7,844 nucleotides of DNA from CAYWBW01 sp964456745 (GCA_964456745.1 CAYWBW010000040.1:1-7844); one strand, 5' to 3'; positions 1 through 5,893 are shown, counted from the first letter of the stretch. Numbers and translations are program-made. The notes: a model not told the origin generated them from the sequence alone.

Positions 1-1
1 T

Positions 2-67
2 ATATTTATTTACTGGTTTGTAGATAGCCCAGCATTGCAAAATGAGAAATTGCCAGTTTGAAATTAG
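2..67 (+). CDS. Possible 3' end of an upstream gene (partial)
   Basis: With UGA as Gly, this frame is open from the window edge to TAG at 65-67 and would encode about 21 residues ending in Leu-Pro-Val-Gly-Asn. The other two forward frames close within 25 bases. So short an open frame can occur by chance, and no family can be recognised. The call rests only on the frame being open and ending well before the next gene. Confidence 0.25.
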
Positions 68-111
68 TTATTAACTGAACAATAAAAGACTAGACAAAAG
101 AATAAAAATAT

Positions 112-128
112 ATAGTATTTAATACTAT
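112..128. promoter_or_regulatory. Inverted repeat upstream of the 325-aa gene (candidate operator/promoter)
   Basis: ATAGTATT-T-AATACTAT is a perfect 8-1-8 inverted repeat ending 15 bases before the ATG at 144. A TATAGT hexamer (111-116) overlaps its left arm and could be a -10 box. The nearest -35-like hexamer, TAGACA at 91-96, is only 14 bases away, so the promoter call is weak. The symmetry itself is seen directly; an operator role is inferred from its position. Confidence 0.4.
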
Positions 129-143
129 TTTTAATTAAATAAT

Positions 144-1121
144 ATGACAAACAGCGCACCATGTAATTTTAATCATAATAGTTGACATGAAACTATGTTA
201 AAAAACGATGCCTTTTGGCCATCTACACCTTCTTCTGTTCCTCTTGTATCTAAAGATGAAGCTTATACTATGAATTTAATTAATAATTGAGAAATTTCAT
301 TAAATTGAGATACAACTAACTGATTAAGTGAAATAGAAGTTACAGATAATAGCCAAGAAGCGGTTAATATTGTTCAAGCACAAATAGCTGCTGATCTAGA
401 ATATGTCCCTTTAAGAAACATTCAAAGCTGAGGTAGTTGTTCTAGCGTGCAAGGTTGAGGTTATTTAACCAGGTCCGCAATGAGATTAATTGATAGTAAT
501 CAAAGACCTGAAACTGTTGCTATGAGAAAAGAAATGAAAAGAATAGAAAATAATATAAATACTAATAGCTGAAGAAATCAGACTTCCCCTAGGGTTATGG
601 CTATAAAATATGCTAGAAATGTTGCACTAATTTTAGAGGATTATGATATGGCATCATCATTTTGATTGTCTGAATATAAATTACCAAAACCACGCTGAAA
701 AATGTCATTAGCAATGGAAAATTGACAACTACCTGAAAGAAAACTACATTATCGTAAAATTTTAAACTTTGAAATTGATAAGTGAGTAAAAGGTTTAGAA
801 TCTATTCTTGTGAAGATAAATAGAATTTCTGATTGATGATTTATATCTCATAAAATGAAAGTTGCATTTAATGAATCATTAGATGCAGAAATTGAAGCTT
901 TAATTGAAAATTGAATTGGTTATAGTCAATTGTCTAATATTGCAAAATCTAAAAGAGAGCATAATAATAATGAGGTGAGGTCGTGTTTTTATAATGCATA
1001 TATGTTAATTAAAAGATCAAGAAATATGAAAAAAGTAAACAATAAAAACTCAAAAAGAGATTTTATACGTGAATTAAATGATTTAAGAGATAAGTTGGAA
1101 TTAATGTGGAAGTTTTGATAA
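144..1121 (+). CDS. Unrecognised 325-aa protein
   Basis: I do not recognise the family. The reading frame is continuous only with UGA as Gly: 15 of its 20 glycines are UGA, including Gly-Gly runs near residues 95-106 and at the Asp-Gly-Gly around residue 233, and the last codon before TAA. The N-terminal third is polar and rich in Asn and Ser, with a Cys/Gly-rich patch near residues 95-106. The C-terminal third is strongly basic and helical-looking, with several Lys/Arg clusters, which could suit nucleic-acid or membrane-surface contact, although that is a guess. No signal peptide or membrane segment is visible. The ATG at 144 is chosen because it opens the frame just after an inverted repeat; an internal Met at residue 18 is the main alternative. 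There is no Shine-Dalgarno motif. The stop lies 2 bp from the stop of the convergent minus-strand gene. Confidence 0.85.
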
Positions 1122-1123
1122 AA

Positions 1124-1864
1124 TTATGAATCTAAAACATTCTTCGACATAAACATATTTAGTGTTTTTTGCAGATTGTGACTAACAAGTCTTTCAAGAT
1201 TTAGCTCAACTAGATCATCAAGTTTTACCCAATGATGATCTCATTCAATTTCATTTTCATTTAACCATTTTTCATCTCCATTAACTTTATATAGTCAGAA
1301 GTAATTAAGTTTTTGTTTATTTTTAGTTCAATCGTCTGGAAATGCTGTATCGAAAGTTGGGATTATTTCACTATTTCCTATAAGCATTCTAGATCAATTT
1401 GGAGAACCAAGTCAGTGTGCTCATTTTTTATTTGCAAGTGAGCTTTGAGCGGTTGGTTTAATTAATACAGGAGTATCTTTTGGATTTCACCCATCAGGTG
1501 ACCATAGATCAACTAATAAATATATTCAATCATTTGTTTTTTTATAAATTGTATGTAATTCTCAGCATACTGTTACATTGTCTCAATTTTTTAGTGTAAC
1601 ATTGAATTTTTCTTCGTTTACAAAAAATTGATTCCACATTTTTTTATCTCAAAGACGATTTATGAATTTTACAGTATGTCATTCAAGTCAAAAATTAGGA
1701 GATGAAAATCCATTATCTTTTAATTTCCAAAGTTTTTTTCATGCTGAATTAACTATATCAAGTACTTGTTGATATAAAATAGGAGTACAGCTTAGTTCTG
1801 TTTTTGCAGAATTTTCTTTAATTCTATTTATTACTTCTGATTTGTTTAAAGTTGTAAAACTCAT
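1124..1864 (-). CDS. Unrecognised 246-aa protein
   Basis: I do not recognise the family. Under code 25 it is a single uninterrupted frame with 14 UGA-encoded glycines out of 19; under the standard code it would break into many pieces. The product looks soluble, with no signal peptide or membrane segments. The middle and C-terminal parts have a regular, beta-rich look with conserved-looking Gly, Trp, Asp and Pro positions: a Trp-Ser-Pro-Asp-Gly-Gly stretch near 120-125, a Gly-Asn-Ser-Glu-Ile segment near 163, and an Asp-His-His-Trp motif near 210. These hint at a folded, possibly enzymatic domain, but no catalytic signature can be named. The ATG at 1864 follows a plausible promoter by about 20 bases. 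The gene converges on the 325-aa gene and diverges from the acetyltransferase gene. Confidence 0.85.
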
Positions 1865-1890
1865 GTATAAAAATTATTTTTTAGTTTTTT

Positions 1891-1918
1891 ATTGTAATAA
1901 TTTTATTGGTTTTTGCAA
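1891..1918 (-). promoter_or_regulatory. Promoter for the 246-aa minus-strand gene
   Basis: Read on the minus strand, TTGCAA (1918-1913) is followed after 16 bases by TACAAT (1896-1891). This resembles a sigma-70-type promoter, with a predicted start near 1884, about 20 bases before the ATG. It is back to back with the promoter at 1962-1990. Confidence 0.45.
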
Positions 1919-1957
1919 GCTGAAATGTTATTAAACAGTAAATTGGTGATTGTGTTA

Positions 1958-1990
1958 TATCTTGATTTTACAAAACAAGATAAGTATTAT
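1958..1990 (+). promoter_or_regulatory. Promoter with inverted repeat for the acetyltransferase gene
   Basis: TTGATT (1962-1967) and TATTAT (1985-1990) are separated by exactly 17 bases. The predicted start is near 1997, 22 bases before the ATG at 2019. A perfect 7-bp inverted repeat, TATCTTG (1958-1964) and CAAGATA (1976-1982), covers the -35 box and part of the spacer, which is a typical place for a repressor site. The hexamers and the repeat are seen directly; regulation is inferred. Confidence 0.55.
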
Positions 1991-2018
1991 GTTTTATATA
2001 TAAATTTAAAAATTTTTT

Positions 2019-2399
2019 ATGAAATCAGTGACGGAGAAGCCTGATATTATTTTAATAGGAGATGATTGCTCTGAAGGTAGCGAGCAGGAAATTGTTTTTT
2101 CATATGCTCATTTAAATTCTTACGCTGAATGTACATTAGAAAAAAATTGAAATTTGTATATTAGAAATATTTTAGTGCATGAACAGTTTAGGAAATATTG
2201 AACAACAAAAAAATTAATTGAGTATATGAAAACCTATGCTAGAGAAAAAAATATACCTCGTATCCATTGATATTTGCGCAATAGCCCAAATTGAAAAATA
2301 ACATGGGAATTAAGAAAAAGAATTTTTTGAACATTTGGTTTCAAACATGTTAGGGAAGATTTAGTTGTATGGGAAAATTTGTTATATAAAAATAAGTAA
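2019..2399 (+). CDS. GNAT-like N-acetyltransferase
   Basis: A 126-aa protein that resembles a small GNAT-fold acetyltransferase, an enzyme type that moves the acetyl group of acetyl-CoA to an amine. The best signal is the motif-A region at residues 46-70: a hydrophobic beta-strand (Leu-Tyr-Ile-Arg-Asn-Ile-Leu-Val), then His-Glu-Gln-Phe-Arg58-Lys-Tyr-Gly61, then a helix. This matches the Arg-x-x-Gly pyrophosphate loop, although the usual next Gly/Ala is Thr here. A later Phe-Gly-Phe-Lys-His segment (106-110) is where GNAT proteins carry their conserved GF turn. Several UGA codons supply Gly, including Gly61 of the CoA loop and Gly84. The substrate cannot be told. The gene has its own promoter and may be transcribed on into the SemiSWEET gene 54 bases downstream. 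The start is the first ATG after that promoter. Confidence 0.75.
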
Positions 2400-2428
2400 T
2401 TGCATAAATAAACGAAGTTAATTAAAAT
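2400..2428 (+). promoter_or_regulatory. Possible promoter for the SemiSWEET-like gene
   Basis: TTGCAT (2400-2405) and TAAAAT (2423-2428) are 17 bases apart in the short gap after the acetyltransferase stop. The predicted start is near 2435, about 19 bases before the ATG. The base composition makes such matches easy, so co-transcription with the upstream gene is equally possible. Confidence 0.3.
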
Positions 2429-2453
2429 AATTAAAAATAATAATTTTAAAAAA

Positions 2454-2798
2454 ATGATTGAATATTCTAAATGACTACATCATTTACATATTAGAAAAAG
2501 GATACATCAACAATCTGAAAAATATCCACACCCAAATAAATTTAAAAATTTTATTGATAAGTTAATATATATTGTAGGTTTTATATGACCTATAATGACT
2601 GTTCCCCAGCTTGCTACTATTTGGATAGATCAAAATTCTTCAGGTGTTTCTTTGATATCATGGACTACTTATCTTTTAACATCAACTGTGTGGGTTATAT
2701 ATTGAATTCTTCATAGGGATAGAGTTATTATTATTACTTTTTCTATATGGATAATAATGGATATTCTTATTGTTGTTTGAATATTGATGAATAATTAA
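2454..2798 (+). CDS. SemiSWEET / PQ-loop family transporter
   Basis: A 114-aa membrane protein with one PQ-loop (MtN3/saliva) triple-helix unit, as in bacterial SemiSWEETs, which dimerise to move sugars across the inner membrane. After a basic N-terminal tail of about 35 residues, TM1 (about 37-57) carries the Pro51-Gln52 hallmark in Ile-Met-Thr-Val-Pro-Gln. Then come Ser-Ser-Gly-Val-Ser-Leu (62-67) at the start of TM2, a Trp-x-x-Tyr-Gly-Ile signature (80-85), a charged Arg-Asp loop (88-89), and TM3 (about 91-111). This order and spacing match the family. SemiSWEETs are usually about 85-100 aa; the extra length is the N-terminal tail, so an internal start is possible although no downstream Met precedes TM1. 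Gly7, Gly45, Gly84 and Gly109 are UGA. The substrate is not visible; other PQ-loop proteins carry different cargo. Confidence 0.8.
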
Positions 2799-3023
2799 TA
2801 AGAACTTTTTAAATTTTTTGAATTTCTCTTGGTGGAACAAGGTTGAGGAAAATAGTATATTTAATTTCCACAATCATTAACTATTTTTTACAATCTTTTT
2901 TATATCTGTAATAAAACTTCTGAATATTAGTTAACTGTCCTACTTATTTTATTGTGAAGTTTCAATTGCTCTGAATAATGAAATAGGGATGAAAAGTATT
3001 TAAATCTATGTCTTCAAAATAAG

Positions 3024-3079
3024 TATACATTTTCTTTTATATCTATACAAATCTATACATTTTCTTGCATATCTATACA
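3024..3079. repeat. Direct repeats upstream of the MerR-GHKL gene (candidate operator array)
   Basis: Two 26-base copies (3024-3049 and 3054-3079) share TATACATTTTCTT followed by ATATCTATACA, with only two mismatches, and sit at an exact 30-base period. The core ATCTATACA occurs three times (3041, 3051, 3071). Regular spacing next to a promoter suggests binding sites for a regulator, most simply the DNA-binding protein encoded just downstream. The repeats are seen directly; the ligand is inferred. Confidence 0.6.
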
Positions 3080-3094
3080 TAATTATGTTATACT
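3065..3094 (+). promoter_or_regulatory. Extended -10 promoter with palindromic spacer, MerR-GHKL/STAS operon
   Basis: TGTTATACT (3086-3094) is an extended -10 element, with TTGCAT (3065-3070) as a weak -35 box 18 bases upstream. The spacer contains the perfect 12-base palindrome ACATAATTATGT (3077-3088). MerR-family regulators are known to bind palindromes between the -35 and -10 boxes, and the first gene encodes a MerR-type domain, so autoregulation is a natural reading. The predicted start is near 3101, leaving a leader of about 18 bases. Confidence 0.6.
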
Positions 3095-3118
3095 AATCGT
3101 GAAGTACTAAATAAAGTA

Positions 3119-3841
3119 ATGAAAAAAATAATCTCAATATGAGAAGCAGCAAGAATTATAGGCGTTACTATTACTACCTTAAGAAGGTGGGATAAGGCTG
3201 GTACTTTGCCATCGATTCAAAGTAAAAAAGGCTGAAACAGACGTTATAGAGAAGAGGATATAGAATTATTTATTATAGATTTATCATATTTAGCTGAACA
3301 ATGGGCTTGAAGTAGCGATGCTTTTGAACCAGAAAAGCTGTATTATTGTTCAAGTAGTGATATATTTAGGGTAAGGCTTGATAAAATGGTGTTTTTATTG
3401 AGTCAAGAAAAATCTATGCAGGATATTTTCCCCTTAGTATGACTTATTGTTGGTGAAATAGGAAATAATTCATTTGATCACAATCTTGGTAAGTGGCAAG
3501 ATATTCCTGGAATTTATTTTGCTTATGATTTAAAAAAAAGAATAATTGTACTTGCTGATAGGGGGCAATGAATACTAAATACCTTAAAGAGGGTTGAGCC
3601 AAAATTGAGTAATCATTCAGAAGCTTTAAAAATGGCGTTTACAAAAATAATTACTGGTAGAGCGCCAGAGAATAGAGGGAATGGTCTTAAAAGTGTGAAA
3701 GAAACGGTTGATAATTATTGAATCAGTCTAGTTTTTCAAACTGGAGATGCAAAGCTTGAGCTACCAAATAAGGAGTCTAAAATGAATATAATAAAATGTG
3801 ACAACTCAATTAGTTGATGTTTGGCTATAATAAAATTTTAA
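3119..3841 (+). CDS. MerR-type HTH fused to a GHKL (histidine-kinase-like) ATPase
   Basis: A 240-aa two-domain protein. Residues 4-51 form a MerR/BldC/excisionase-like winged helix-turn-helix: Ile-Gly-Glu-Ala-Ala, Thr-Leu-Arg-Arg-Trp-Asp, Gly-x-Leu-Pro, then Gly-Asn-Arg-Arg-Tyr and an Asp-Ile helix. Residues about 100-240 form a GHKL ATPase. The N-box is Glu113...Asn117...His121 within an acidic helix, the G1 box is Asp147-Arg-Gly-Gln-Gly151, and the G2 box is Gly187-Asn-Gly-Leu190. No phospho-acceptor H-box or sensor domain is present, so this is not an ordinary sensor kinase; it resembles anti-sigma-type kinases of the SpoIIAB/RsbW kind more than two-component kinases. Gly8, Gly39, Gly108, Gly151 and Gly201 are UGA. 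A STAS-like gene follows 16 bases later, so ATP-dependent partner switching that controls DNA binding is a reasonable inference. Confidence 0.88.
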
Positions 3842-3857
3842 ATTTAACATTATTGTT

Positions 3858-4151
3858 ATGTATATTACTATAAACAAGTTTGGTAAAGTATTAACATCTA
3901 GACAGCTTGGCAAAGAAGCATATGCTGCTTTTCAGCCATATCTAAGTGACATTAAAAAAAAAGAAAAAATAGTAGTTGATTTTGATTGAGTATTGGTATT
4001 TACACCATCTTGGGGAGATGAATTTATAGGACGCTTATATGATAAATATGGAGAAAAGGTTAGTTTTTTAAATACAAAAAATCCTTCTGTAAATGAAACT
4101 CTAAAATTTTTAGCTAGAATTGGAGATAAAAATTTTAATATAGTTAGTTAA
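3858..4151 (+). CDS. STAS-like DUF4325 protein
   Basis: A 97-aa protein matching the STAS-like DUF4325 family. After an N-terminal strand-helix (residues 1-35), it carries the core Lys-Ile-Val-Val-Asp-Phe-Asp-Gly-Val (37-45), then Phe-Thr-Pro-Ser-Trp (48-52) at the site where STAS domains have their partner-contact Ser/Thr, then Asp-Glu-Phe at the start of the next helix, and Val-Ser-Phe-Leu-Asn. STAS proteins such as SpoIIAA and RsbV bind GHKL kinases and are switched by phosphorylation; Ser51 and Thr49 are the candidate acceptors here. The gene is 16 bases downstream of the MerR-GHKL gene and is surely in the same operon. DUF4325 proteins are known to lie next to, or be fused to, GHKL ATPases. 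Gly44 is UGA. The exact role is unproven. Confidence 0.85.
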
Positions 4152-4318
4152 GTTGTAGTCTTGTAGATTTATTATTAATAATTAATGTAGTGAAACACAG
4201 TCGTTGTGGATAAGTAGATATTTCCCTTTATTCTATTTATTCTTTTAGTTTGTTATGGGAGATGGGGGCAAAGAGGTTGCTTAGATGTTTAGACTTATGA
4301 AATGCCTTCTCTGTTAAT

Positions 4319-4435
4319 ATGGTAGATTTCATGAAATGAAATTGCTTTGAAAATTATATTATTGAAAGAAATAGAGAATGGGCAAAAAAAGCAGGAAATT
4401 TGGATGGTATTTGTACACTTGAAGAATATCAATAA
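4319..4435 (+). pseudogene. 5' part of an interrupted unknown gene
   Basis: A 38-codon frame from ATG to TAA (4433-4435) that looks like real protein: Lys-Gly-Asn-Cys-Phe-Glu-Asn-Tyr, an Arg/Glu/Trp/Lys helix, then Cys-Thr-Leu-Glu-Glu-Tyr-Gln. It is in the same frame as the 103-aa ORF starting at 4451, and no other stop lies between them, so both may be one gene of about 147 codons broken by a single TAA. The frame is also open upstream to an ATG at 4262, an alternative start giving a 57-aa product. No family recognised. Confidence 0.4.
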
Positions 4436-4450
4436 TCTCCATTATGGAAG

Positions 4451-4762
4451 ATGATACTTGAATTAAACAAAAGAATAAATAGTTCCACATCTAAACATGG
4501 TATTTATGAAAATACAGCTCCAGATATTGCTGGATTATTCGCTGCAATAGTTCAAACAAAGTCGATTAATGAAATGACAGGTAATGCTTGGAATTCTTTC
4601 GAAAAAGGGGCAATAACCTTAAAACAATTAAAGAATATAATATGAGCTGCAGTAAATGAAAAACATAAAGATATCTTTTATACTTTACGAAATTGGCATT
4701 GGTTTAGTAATGATTTCCACATCAGTACAGAAAGACGCTGGTGGGATGCTATTGCTAATTAA
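4451..4762 (+). CDS. Unrecognised 103-aa protein (or 3' part of an interrupted gene)
   Basis: No family recognised. The product is soluble and mostly helical, with an alanine-rich central segment (Ala-Pro-Asp-Ile-Ala-Gly-Leu-Phe-Ala-Ala), a UGA-encoded Gly65 in Ile-Ile-Gly-Ala-Ala, and an aromatic C-terminus with Trp-His-Trp-Phe and Arg-Arg-Trp-Trp. The standard code would stop it at residue 65, but the sequence reads on naturally to TAA at 4760. The ATG at 4451 is directly preceded by GGAAG, too close to act as a ribosome site. The frame is shared with the fragment at 4319-4435, and the sequence between them (Ser-Pro-Leu-Trp-Lys) reads as coding, so this may be the larger part of one gene with a nonsense mutation. 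Confidence 0.55.
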
Positions 4763-4809
4763 TAAAATATTTAATTTATTCTAATAATCTATTTTGAAAA
4801 CTTACGATT

Positions 4810-4920
4810 ATGAAAAAGAAAAAAATCGAATTCGTTATTACTGTAAATAACAGAAAGTATTCATACACTTTACCAGAAGAAAAACTGAATAATTTTTTAT
4901 TTAGTTATTATACTTTATAA
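4810..4920 (+). CDS. Small 36-aa ORF
   Basis: ATG to TAA, with no UGA codon. The product starts with four lysines and then alternates hydrophobic and polar residues (Ile-Glu-Phe-Val-Ile-Thr-Val), followed by Asn-Arg-Lys-Tyr-Ser-Tyr-Thr and a short helix. This looks like a beta-hairpin plus helix and could be a small protein or the truncated start of a larger one. It lies between the unknown 103-aa ORF and a hicA remnant, in a zone of damaged genes. No family recognised and no ribosome site. Confidence 0.4.
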   Translation: MKKKKIEFVITVNNRKYSYTLPEEKLNNFLFSYYTL

Positions 4921-4942
4921 GTTAAATATTAAATGATATAAT

Positions 4943-5074
4943 ATGTCAAATAAGAGAAATAGAACTTCATCGGGGCAGTTTCATCAAAAAAGACATGATA
5001 CAAAAATTTGAACACTGAGGGCTATATTGAAATAGGCTAAGATTTCGGTTGATGAGTTTATTGATATGACATAG
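4943..5074 (+). pseudogene. Remnant of a HicA toxin C-terminus with an internal amber codon
   Basis: From ATG 4943 the frame runs 30 codons to TAG (5033-5035), then stays open to TAG at 5072-5074. Across that first TAG it spells the C-terminal hallmark of HicA mRNA-interferase toxins: His, Lys-Ile-Gly-Thr-Leu-Arg-Ala-Ile-Leu-Lys, stop, Ala-Lys-Ile-Ser-Val-Asp-Glu-Phe-Ile. In intact HicA the residue after Leu-Lys is very commonly Gln, so the stop fits one CAG-to-TAG change. The catalytic His and the double-stranded-RNA-binding-like N-terminal half are absent; a basic segment of about 17 residues, unlike HicA, precedes the remnant. The Gly of Ile-Gly-Thr-Leu is UGA. The relation to the truncated hicA at 7079 is open. 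Confidence 0.65.
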
Positions 5075-5077
5075 GTT

Positions 5078-5182
5078 ATGTATTTTTCCTTAATTTTTAT
5101 TTTTTGGTTTGTTGGTGGTAAAGATGTTGTTGAGGTATTTGAGTCTGTTTTTAAAAAAAATCAAAATAATGCTTGACTTTAG
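5078..5182 (+). CDS. Possible small membrane peptide, 34 aa
   Basis: ATG to TAG in code 25. A hydrophobic aromatic N-terminus (Phe-Ser-Leu-Ile-Phe-Ile-Phe-Trp-Phe-Val-Gly-Gly) could span a membrane and is followed by an acidic/basic tail. It starts 3 bases after the hicA remnant, and its stop overlaps the higB promoter. The hydrophobic half is encoded by the T-rich direct repeat that recurs after higA, where no start codon exists, so the frame may be accidental. No family recognised. Confidence 0.25.
5082..5116. repeat. T-rich direct repeat, copy 1 (left of higBA)
   Basis: A 35-base T-rich segment. Its first 24 bases are identical to 5828-5851, and its last 18 bases are identical to 5852-5869. 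The two copies bracket the higBA operon and its promoter. Each copy starts shortly after a TAG stop. Confidence 0.7.
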
Positions 5183-5201
5183 TAACGCAATGCGTTATCA
5201 T
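5173..5201 (+). promoter_or_regulatory. higBA promoter with palindromic operator
   Basis: TTGACT (5173-5178) and TATCAT (5196-5201) are separated by 17 bases, the clearest promoter in the window. The spacer and first base pairs of the -10 box hold the perfect 7-1-7 inverted repeat TAACGCA-A-TGCGTTA (5183-5197). HigA antitoxins are known to bind such palindromes over their own promoter, so this is the likely autoregulatory operator. The predicted transcript start, near 5208, is almost on the higB ATG at 5210. Confidence 0.85.
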
Positions 5202-5209
5202 ATTTAAGT

Positions 5210-5491
5210 ATGATTAAATCATTTAAATGCAAAGAGTCTGAGAAGATATTTAATAGAATTTATTCTAAGGTTTATACAAAAGGATTTCAAAGCATTATAT
5301 TACGAAAGTTATGGATGATAGATGCAGCAATGAATATCAATGACTTAAGAGTTCCACCTGCAAATAGATTAGAAAAATTATCTTGAGAAAGAAATGGTCA
5401 GCACAGCATAAGAATAAATCAACAGTATCGTATTTGTTTTAAATGGAAGCAAGATGGTGCATACGACATTGAAATAACAGACTATCATTAA
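5210..5491 (+). CDS. higB: HigB toxin, RelE/ParE superfamily mRNA interferase
   Basis: A 93-aa full-length HigB, the toxin of a HigBA type II toxin-antitoxin system; family members cut mRNA on the translating ribosome. The whole sequence follows the family: Met-Ile-Lys-Ser-Phe at the start, Arg-Lys-Leu-Trp-Met-Ile-Asp-Ala-Ala (32-40), Asp-Leu-Arg-Val-Pro-Pro-Ala-Asn-Arg-Leu-Glu (45-55), Leu-Ser-Gly59-Glu-Arg-Asn-Gly-Gln-His-Ser-Ile-Arg-Ile-Asn (57-70), Tyr-Arg-Ile-Cys-Phe-Lys-Trp (73-79) and the terminal Asp-Tyr-His. Length is typical (about 92 aa), and the N-terminus aligns with the family, so the start is firm. Gly59 is UGA, strong proof of code 25. The toxin gene precedes the antitoxin gene, as is usual for higBA. 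The palindromic promoter indicates repression by HigA. The predicted mRNA is nearly leaderless. Confidence 0.97.
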
Positions 5492-5526
5492 AAATAGATT
5501 TTATTTATAAATAAACCCAAGCAACT

Positions 5527-5826
5527 ATGACAAATTTAAAAAAAATACCGGCAATTCATCCTTGAGAAATTCTTTTAGAAGAATTTTTGAATCCTAATAG
5601 CTTAAGTCAATACAGGTTAGCCAAAGATATTAGTGTCCCATCAAGAAGAATTAATGAAATTGTGCATTGAGATAGAGCTATTACTGTCGATACAGCACTT
5701 AGATTGAGTAGATACTTTAGCACTACTCCAATGTTTTGGCTTAACTTACAAGTTAAGTATGACTTAGAGACAAAGGGTGAAGCAATATCAAGTAAGATTG
5801 ATGATGAAGTAGTAGTTTTTGCTTAG
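5527..5826 (+). CDS. higA: HigA antitoxin, HTH XRE-family
   Basis: A 99-aa HigA, the antitoxin that binds HigB and represses the operon through its helix-turn-helix. Visible signatures are Pro-Ala-Ile-His-Pro-Gly13-Glu-Ile-Leu-Leu-Glu-Glu-Phe-Leu (8-21), the HTH at about 26-46 (Leu-Ser-Gln-Tyr-Arg-Leu-Ala-Lys...Arg-Ile-Asn-Glu-Ile), His-Gly48-Asp-Arg-Ala-Ile-Thr-Val-Asp-Thr-Ala-Leu-Arg-Leu (47-60), and Pro-Met-Phe-Trp-Leu-Asn-Leu-Gln followed by Tyr-Asp-Leu-Glu. Gly13 and Gly48 are UGA, at two of the most conserved glycines of the family. Length is normal. It lies 35 bases after higB in the same operon and ends in TAG. Both partners look intact, so the module is probably functional. Confidence 0.97.
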
Positions 5827-5827
5827 C

Positions 5828-5877
5828 ATTTTTCCTTAATTTTTATTTTTTATTTTTTGGTTTGTTGGTTTGTTGGT
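5828..5877. repeat. T-rich direct repeat, copy 2 (right of higBA), with internal tandem duplications
   Basis: This copy begins 2 bases after the higA stop. It repeats copy 1 at 5082-5116 but has expanded: ATTTTTT is doubled (around 5845-5858) and TTTGTTGG is doubled (5861-5876), as expected from slippage. It runs into the promoter of the next gene. Confidence 0.7.
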
Positions 5878-5893
5878 TATAATGATATTATAA
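5877..5893 (+). promoter_or_regulatory. -10 box within an inverted repeat, upstream of the bestrophin-like gene
   Basis: TTATAAT-GAT-ATTATAA is a perfect 7-3-7 inverted repeat. It contains a consensus TATAAT (5878-5883), predicted to start transcription near 5890, 27 bases before the ATG. The -35 region lies in the T-rich repeat and is weak (TTGGTT at 5857-5862, 15-base spacer). Confidence 0.45.

Larger units (their letters stand above)
2799..3118. other. Intergenic stretch without a convincing gene; repeat-rich promoter at its right end
   Basis: No start-to-stop frame of useful size is present in code 25. A short frame near 2803-2880, with two adjacent Trp codons, lacks a start codon and looks like chance. 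The left two-thirds is plain AT-rich sequence with no strong hairpin and so no clear terminator for the SemiSWEET gene. From 3024 on it holds the direct repeats, palindrome and promoter described separately. Confidence 0.6.

Noticed and set aside
2682..2873. Minus-strand open frame of 63 codons
   Set aside because: It mostly overlaps the SemiSWEET gene on the other strand, has low-complexity Asn/Lys/Ile content and matches no family.
2799..2900. Intrinsic terminator after the SemiSWEET gene
   Set aside because: There are T runs but no stable hairpin directly before them.
3024..3079. CRISPR-like repeat array
   Set aside because: There are only two copies, 4 bases apart, in a promoter and with no spacer units; operator repeats explain them better.
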